A stretch of 64,000 nt of DNA from Thozetella sp. PMI_491. Lineage: Eukaryota > Ascomycota > Sordariomycetes > Chaetosphaeriales > Chaetosphaeriaceae. The stretch covers positions 310,001 to 374,000 of the forward strand of contig MU270079.1 of assembly GCA_021432635.1 (NCBI GenBank), written 5' to 3'. The notes under the pieces are model-generated. The model searched no databases. It was not told the origin of the DNA and was given only the letters and a program-made list of their open reading frames with translations. Of the stretch, positions 57,742-64,000 are shown in pieces. How positions within the stretch are numbered: position 1 is the stretch's first letter; every line of letters starts with the position of its first letter. Position numbers and translations under genes: made by a program.

Positions 57742-60037
57742 TTGCCCATGACCCAGTCAATGATGGAAATTACCACTTTTGGGTTGTCTATGGTCGCCTC
57801 AAGCGCTGCTCGGAGCTTGGTAGAGGGAGAAACGGTCACATTGCTATTCGACAACCTCATCATTTCAGGTTTTGTGGCAGCGAAACTGCCAATTTGGACC
57901 ACCTCTATAGCTTCTTTTATCTTATTTCTATGGCTGGGCTTTCGTAAGGCCAGTGTAGAATGTGCAAAAGGGGAGACGAAGGGCGAAGACACCCGTCATG
58001 ACACTTTGGATAGGAGCGGAGCCATCCCTTCTCGTCCTCCTCTCCTAGATCATGGTCTGTGTCCTGTCGGAGCGCCAAAACCCGGAGAATCAGACCTAGG
58101 GGCGGGCCAAGGAAATTTTATAGAAAGTCTCTGTTTACCAAATGGGATCAGTCCTAGGAGGTGTGTGCAAGACCAGAGCGAGTTGAGAGAGCTGTACGGC
58201 AAGCCACTTCTTTTCGCCTGCAACATGTCACATACGCGAACTGCACCATTCAAAGACAGATTTAAAATGCCGATCCTATACTGTGGAGTGCCGGTTGGAC
58301 TTCATGCTTGTTATAGCCCCATCCTATCGGTTGATCAGCAGCCGGATCGCAAGAGAGGTTGGCATCTTCCAAGTGCCTGGTTCCAGATGCGGTCCGCAGA
58401 CTTTTTAACCAGAGGGCGGTCGCATTTGTCAATATCGGAAAAACTACGGGAATGCCTTCGAGAGAAAGCAAGTGTTCCTCCAGCGAATGACTTTAGAAGA
58501 GATGTGCTGACATTGTTCGATGTAGGGTGCAGATCCGGACGAGTGGGGCTTCGCGTATTTGGTTGCGGTGCCCTGCGTCAACGGAGCTCCGAGCAACCCA
58601 CTCTCATTTTGGTACCTGTACACCCCAGAAAAGGCGCTGTCGGCTATTCTTCTAGAGATAAACACGTCATTTGGTGAGCGTCGTCTGCAGCTGCTCCGGC
58701 GGCCACCGGCACCCCAGGAAGAGAGCAAGGGGCGGTACAGCTTCCGGGCCCGTTTCGACAAAGACACGCATATTTCGCCCTATACGCCGCCAACGGGGCA
58801 GTATACGCTGGCCACAAATGATCCGTGCGCTTCGACATCAAACGAATTAGATATCTTGCTCTCCTTCAGCGAGCCGAAGGAGAGTACGCTCATAATTGGG
58901 CGCGTCACTTCGTCGTCTCCAGGAATGGATGTCTCTAAGGCTTCTCTCTGGGAAAAGGTGTTCTTGATTCTACGCTGGTGGTATATGCCTGCTTATCTTT
59001 ACATGAAATACCGGGTTCTTTTCCAGTGCATACGAATCTACTGGAAAGCAACTTGCAATTGGGCAAGAATTGAGCCCCGCAAGACGGTGTTGGGCAAACC
59101 GGCTACTGCTACCGAGATGTAAGCTTGCACGTCGGCGCGATTTGCTCTTCACAAAATTAACTGCACTAGAAAACTGGAACGAACCTTTCGGAAACTTCTG
59201 AAGCTATCGGTTGAGAACTGTCCGTTCCCTGTTTCCGTCACTTACGTGACTTCAGGGGAGCACTCTCGCAAGTCAGAGATCTTTCGTTCTCGAGCAGGTC
59301 TCGGCCAGCCCAAGGAAGCCGAGAATGCTAGTACTGCCTATGTAACTTCGACCAACTCTGCTGGAGAAAGTACCAAGGCCGCCTCTAATGTCATCCTACA
59401 AGTACTCACCCCTATTTTCTACTCTCGCTTTATTCGTTACAAGGACCTACCGGATGCGTTTGTAGGTGAGCTACTCGACGATGAGCGAACTCGAACACTA
59501 TGGTCGTCAAATCCAACTCTTTTCATGTCGATTTTCGCCTTTAGCTCGTCTTTGAGCATAGGGGACTCTATGGCTGAAAAAGGTGCACTTTCGGGGCATT
59601 TAGCGGGCAGACTGTCCTGGCAATGGGCTCTTCTGTCTGCTCTACGCCCTCGGCCGATAGAAACTAACTTTCCACGGAAAACTTCTGGAACCCGATTTAA
59701 AGGTGTTTCCACCATTGATCGACACGTACTCTCTCACTTCTCCGCTACGGAGATTAGAGAATACAGGAGGGCAGTTTTGCAGGTGTATCTTGGCCAGAGA
59801 ATTGGAAACTCCGGGCCAACAAAAAGTGCCTCGGATGACTTTGAGCAGTTTGGTCTGACCCGGGATTTAGTACTTCGTGTGTGTGATTCTCTAATTAAGA
59901 CTGTAATAGTCATAAGCGCAGTCGAAGGCGGTGAAATGCTCCAAGAGAGCATACGAGGTAGCAGCTGGGTCGCTGCCGGCTTAGGCTTCGCGGGGGCAGG
60001 ACTGAATCTCTGGGCCAGCTTAAAAGCAGTTGCTTGA
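57742..60037 (+). pseudogene. DUF1365 family protein, frameshifted
   Basis: Fungal DUF1365 protein, whose function is unknown; bacterial members sit with cyclopropane-fatty-acid synthases and FAD proteins. The N-terminus has a membrane anchor (LPIWTTSIASFILFLWLGF), followed by MSHTRTAPFKDRF and PILYCGVPVGLHA, typical of the family. At 58525-58527 a surplus G shifts the frame: TLFDVG leads into ADPDEWGFAYLVAV only in the next frame. That frame continues with the hallmark NPLSFWYLYTPEKALSA and NTSFGERRLQLL. A 51-nt intron (59119-59169) then joins in phase to a C-terminal part (KLERTFRKLLKLSVENCPFP) ending at 60037. Apart from the single base, the whole gene looks intact. Either the copy is recently broken or the base is an assembly error. 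Confidence 0.8.
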
Positions 60038-60477
60038 ACATCAACAGGGGGCTCTTCAGTTTGCAATTTATACATTCTAGAGAGAATTTTGCGTCTTAAT
60101 GCTCTCCCGAGAGCGAGAGTATTCTCATCTACCCAACCACCGCGCCCCATAGCTGTGTCGATTGTGTCATCATCTCCCCCCATTCCACTACATTAACAGC
60201 AAGCTTAGGTTGGGCAACGTTAGCCGCACCTGATGCATGGCAAATGTCACTGATACAGGTAGTATTTTAGTTGATAATAGCAGCTGGTACACGGTTTGCG
60301 TGACCACCGCCGTCAGCGGGCTGTTATGGTGGACTGGACAGGCTAACGACACTTACGGGGAGTAAGGCTGTCGATGGCGCGGAGCTAAGTATTCATATGA
60401 TTCTATCGAATTATACTAATGACATATATCTAGATTCGTAACCACCGGCTTCAGATACTATTACAGGCTGCACTCTT
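60038..60477. other. Convergent intergenic, no gene
   Basis: 440 bases between the DUF1365 gene and the 3' end of an FAD monooxygenase. No coding or RNA feature was recognised. Confidence 0.5.
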
Positions 60478-61862
60478 CTAATTCTTCATCTGCTCATCCG
60501 GATTAGGAAGGAAGCTCAACCAAGGACCTTCGTTAATGTAGCCCACGAAACCATTAGCCTTAGTACGGTCGCTGACCCAAGGCGACAACCTGCGAAGAGC
60601 CCTCAGCCACCACGTATCCATGGCCTCGTAGCGGGTGATGTAGCCCGACATCGTGACGATGGTGCTAGCATGAGGTCGCTGTTTGGTTTCGTATGTGTCC
60701 AGGACCGCAGCCAGCTCGCTCTTAGTCGGCTTCCTCGCCCCATCTGCGGCGCACCGCCGAACTAGAGGCACGAGCTCATTCATCAAATGCACGATGCCTT
60801 CGACGGCCAAGTTTGCTCCGAGGCCCGGATTAACAGTGGCCTTGTGGACCGAGTCCCCCATCAATGCTACCCTACCGCCCGAGTTCCACTTCGACTTGAG
60901 CACGCCTTCCTCGAGTGGCACCATGGCGGCTTTCACCCGACTATGCCAGAGGTCTTTAAAGGTGTATCCTGGACCCAGAGCATGGTTGCCATACTTTGCA
61001 ATGACGGCCTCGGTCTGTTCCTCGGTGAATCTCGGTGTGTTGGGGGTCTTGGTGACCTTGTCGCTCTTCACGAACAAGAACCAGAAGACGAGACCAGAAA
61101 CGCCGGCAGCGGCAACACCAGAAAACCCCTGGTAGTAGACGTTGTGAACCCAGCCGTCGGGAAGGAACTCTTTCCCTTCGGCGTTCGCGTTCCTCGACGT
61201 AGCGAAGATGCATTGGTAGGTGCTCACAAAGCCCTCACGCATTTCCTTTGCAGCAGCAGCGTTCGTTCCCTCAATTTTCTCAGCCAAGAGCCGGCGGGTG
61301 GTACTGTGGATGCCGTCAGTGCCGAGGAGGAGATCTCCCTTGATGGTCTCGCCGCTCTCCGTCGTCACCTCTACGCCATCCTCAGTCTCTACGAAGCTGG
61401 CTAGGCCTGTGTTGGCGCGGATGCGTGACTTGTCCTTGATCTGGTTGTAGAGACATTTCAACCAGAACCTCCTCTCCATGAAGGCGGTGCACCGGTTGAG
61501 CGTCCTACGACCCGGCTTTAGTGGGCTTGTTTCTCGGGAGAATGTTGCTTGGATCCCACCTACATCTTGGAGATCTCTTGCAAGATGACCGAGTCCTCGA
61601 ACAAGTTGCCATGCTCGTCATAGTGCTGTCTGTTCTCCAGCGGGACGATGCCGGCCCGGATCTCGGGCCACGCTCCGAGCTGTTCCATGACTCTCTGAGT
61701 ATGTGGGTGGATAGAGATGGACGCGCCCATATGTGGGGCGATTTCCTGTCTTTCTAGGACCACGAAATCGATACCAGCATTCTCGAGAGCCAGGGCCGTG
61801 GTAAGCCCGACCAGGCTACCGCCGGCGATGATCACCTTGAATTGTTGTGCGGATTCGGCCAT
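60478..61862 (-). CDS. FAD monooxygenase, salicylate-hydroxylase-like
   Basis: Class A flavin monooxygenase of 441 residues in the group of tailoring enzymes similar to PaxM/salicylate hydroxylases. Exons on the minus strand are 61564-61862 and 60478-61504; the 59-nt intron (GTAGGT donor, TAG acceptor) joins in phase 2. The N-terminal dinucleotide motif is VIIAGGSLVGLTTALALE, with GGSLVG in place of GAGIAG as is common in this subgroup. DLLLGTDGIHSTTRRLL is the DG motif, and RVALMGDSVHKATVNPGLGAN is the GD motif. The C-terminus has hydrophobic RALRRLSPWV-type helices, as in membrane-associated epoxidases of meroterpenoid and indole-diterpene pathways. The ATG at 61862 is the first and fits. 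It belongs to the run of tailoring genes here. Confidence 0.88.
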
Positions 61863-63057
61863 GATGTCGAGGTGACAGTGTCGAACAGCCGCGTTGATTC
61901 CGGGAAGGTTCGCTAAAGAATCTCGTGGCCGTGGTTCTATGTCTTCAGTTCGTGAAGACAGTGCGCAGTGGCGTGAGCGCTAAATATGCTACGGTGCCGG
62001 ACCCAGAGTAGTGGAAAGGGGCAAATGGTATCGTACGGGTCTGCCCGGTAGCCTAGCCAGCCTGCTTGTTAGGTTGGCAAGTTGACATGGGTGTACGTTA
62101 GCGAAATGACAGCCCGAGGAACTCCGAGCAGCATCTGGACTTGGCCTTAGGCATACCAGCAGCTGCGAGCGTCTCACCACTCTGTTCAGGCCCACCTCTA
62201 GCGTTACCCCACGCCCCGCGCCTATACCTGCCACTGGGGGAAGAAGTGCCGATCACTACCAGGGTGGTTCGGCATTTTTGAGTAAAAAAACACACCTTAA
62301 CAGAATCTGGCAATACTTCCACGGAAATATTTGCCATCATGTCATTTTGGCCCGAGGTCCAAGTCGGGTCAGCGGGGTGCAATTCGGGGCCAAGAGCATT
62401 CACGCGAATTGAATGTCACTCCCAAGCATCTCGGCGGGCTAGGTTATGTAGTCTTAGATGCTTGAGCACCGTTTGGACCAGCGTAGCCTCGATATTAATT
62501 AGCGGCTCGATCTTCAAGGCGGCGGCCACGGGGGAGTTGCTCCGGTACCGTAGCCTCTTATGCCTAGGATTCTTATGGCGCGCAAGGAACTTTGTACGGG
62601 GGAATAAATCTTTGCCTACCACCAGTCTTGAAGGAGCTATTCTCCTGTTGATCCTGCTGGGTATAGGGTGGGAGGTCCCGCTCTTGGGTGGGGGTGCCCC
62701 GTAAAGGCTAACGTATACGCAAGCCGTTCGGGGCATGAGGTGGTAAGGGTCTGGATCGTTGCCCAAGGCATGCGAGGTCGATCATCCGGCCAGTCTGCGG
62801 ATTTGCGGCACCATTTTCAACGGTCTCCTAGGGCGTCCAGAATTTCGGGTCACTCTTCTGGCAATGATCCGCCCTGAACGAGCCGCACGATAATCCTCGA
62901 CGCAACATCAGCAAGGGGGATTTTCGGGAAGAGAGGCTCTCTTACCCGATCCCCTCCAAACTCATAATTATATTACTCAGTGGTGTCCCAATACTCTTCC
63001 GAAGGCAGACACTTCGTTAACTTTCTAGCCTTTCTGCCGACTCCCGGGTAGTTCACG
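61863..63057. promoter_or_regulatory. Divergent intergenic, no gene
   Basis: 1.2 kb between the monooxygenase start and the PTH11-type gene. Overlapping short frames near 62098-62880 lack motifs and splice support, so they are not called. Confidence 0.45.
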
Positions 63058-64000
63058 ATGGCCACGATGTCCACCACAACGACACTTGGTGATGACGAGA
63101 AGTACGAGATTGCCGTCTCGTACGGCACCATCATCGCCACGGGGTCGCTGGCGATCCTAGTGTGCGGGACTCGAGTGTGTAACTCCTAGCATTTCTGTCC
63201 CACGCACGGAAGCAATACTAACATGCTTCGCTCGCCAGTTGTATATTCGCAGATTCATGCTCCACACGTTTGGCATTGACGACTGGGCGTGTCTCTTCGG
63301 CTTGGTATGTCTGATAGATTCTGGGTCGCGACAGTCGGATGCGACATTTCGATTGGACGCAAATTCCATGGATGCTAACCAGGTCGTGCAGTTGTTCGTA
63401 ACAGCTTTCAATGGGATTGGCCTAGCCGTAGTGTACTACGGCGCTGGGAAGCACATCCAAAATGTATCGCAAGAGGATCTTGCAAAGTGGTTCATGGTGC
63501 GACAGCCGTCTTGGTCAATATCATCCGAACGCACGCTAACGATCGAATGCCAGCTGTACTACGTCTGCATATGCATGTACTTGTCTATCTCCTTTGCAGT
63601 CAAATCTAGCATTCTGTTCTTTTTGCGACGAGTATTCCCTACGCGTGAGTCGAGACCTGACGTTGTACTACGCACTAGTCCCTTCGCTGACGTTCGTATC
63701 TCTAGCATACATTCAGCGTACGACGATGGCGCTGTTCATCTTCATCGCTATATTTACCGTGTCGGGATCCTTTCTCGCCGCATTCCAGTGCAACCCGCCG
63801 AAGTATGCATACGACCTCAACTTTCTCATGTCACCAGAGCGAGCCAACCACTGCTTCTCTTCAGACGTTGCATACGGAATATTCATGTACCAGGCCGTTG
63901 TCATCTTCTGTTGTGACATCATCATGCTTCTTCTTCCTTTCCCTGTGCTCCTCAAGTTACACATGAGTTCTGCGAAGAGCGTTGCCCTAGTGATGGTCTT
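63058..64000 (+). CDS. PTH11-type rhodopsin-fold protein, 3' end outside window
   Basis: Partial gene of the same fungal rhodopsin-domain class as the one at 53.2 kb. Exons so far are 63058-63174, 63239-63304, 63392-63496, 63554-63644 and 63706 onward, with introns of 64, 87, 57 and 61 nt. TACTAAC- and GCTAACC-type branch motifs precede the first two acceptors. Visible elements are the first span SYGTIIATGSLAILVCGTR, the FGIDDWACLFGL span, AFNGIGLAVVYYGAGKH, the conserved helix LSISFAVKSSILFFLRR, the FQCNPPKYAYD loop, and the late span CCDIIMLLLPFPVLLKLHM. The last exon is still open at 64000, so the end of the span before the tail is cut. It is clearly diverged from the 53-kb protein. Confidence 0.88.

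Noticed and set aside
60787..61404. 205-codon plus-strand open frame
   Set aside because: It is antisense to the FAD monooxygenase exon with clear GD and DG motifs, and has no recognisable protein content.

Overview
This window is nuclear DNA of a filamentous ascomycete (Pezizomycotina; Sordariomycetes-like is an inference). Most genes are split by short introns, about 49-125 nt with one of 204 nt. The introns carry GTRNGT-type donors, CTAAC/CTGAC-type branch motifs and YAG acceptors. The gene content is also typical of these fungi: DUF3433, HET and NACHT-ankyrin proteins, PTH11-type rhodopsin-fold proteins, Zn2Cys6 regulators, a multi-span P450, and GH43 and chitin-deacetylase enzymes. Exon models were built by hand from splice signals and reading phase. 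Coordinates are genomic spans and the exons are listed in each entry.

Layout: 1-4.6 kb holds a large DUF3433 membrane protein, with a 41-base C homopolymer upstream of it. 5.8-10 kb holds a sugar transporter and a GH43 glycosidase, divergently transcribed with a candidate XlnR-type site between them. 10.8-11.2 kb holds a small SnoaL-like protein. 12.6-18.7 kb is a fungal NLR-type gene (nucleoside-phosphorylase-like domain, NACHT, long ankyrin array) with a one-base deletion in the Walker B region. 19.0-19.6 kb holds inverted clusters of short GC-rich repeats. 19.9-25.5 kb holds an M16 insulinase-like protease and a secreted S33 peptidase. 26.3-34.0 kb holds a bacterial-looking metallo-beta-lactamase-fold hydrolase, an FAD monooxygenase, a GPI-type chitin deacetylase and a sialidase-like protein. 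34.4-39.5 kb is a divergent pair: a DUF7580 protein and an unusual C2H2 plus RhoGAP protein. 40.6 kb holds an intronless, bacterial-looking threonine-aldolase-type enzyme.

From 42.3 to 61.9 kb there is a run of tailoring-enzyme genes typical of secondary metabolism or catabolism: a Tri101-type acyltransferase, a Zn2Cys6 regulator, a multi-span P450, a secreted berberine-bridge-type oxidase, a Baeyer-Villiger-type monooxygenase and a salicylate-hydroxylase-type monooxygenase. A PTH11-type receptor-like protein, a frameshifted DUF1365 protein and a decayed HET-ankyrin gene are interspersed. No polyketide synthase, NRPS or terpene synthase is visible, so this is either an orphan tailoring cluster or part of one extending past the window. 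A second PTH11-type gene runs off the right edge.

Three loci (the NLR, the HET-ankyrin gene and the DUF1365 gene) contain small frame-disrupting indels that no intron can explain, while the other multi-exon genes splice cleanly. Real decay of fast-evolving immunity or accessory genes and assembly indel errors both remain possible.
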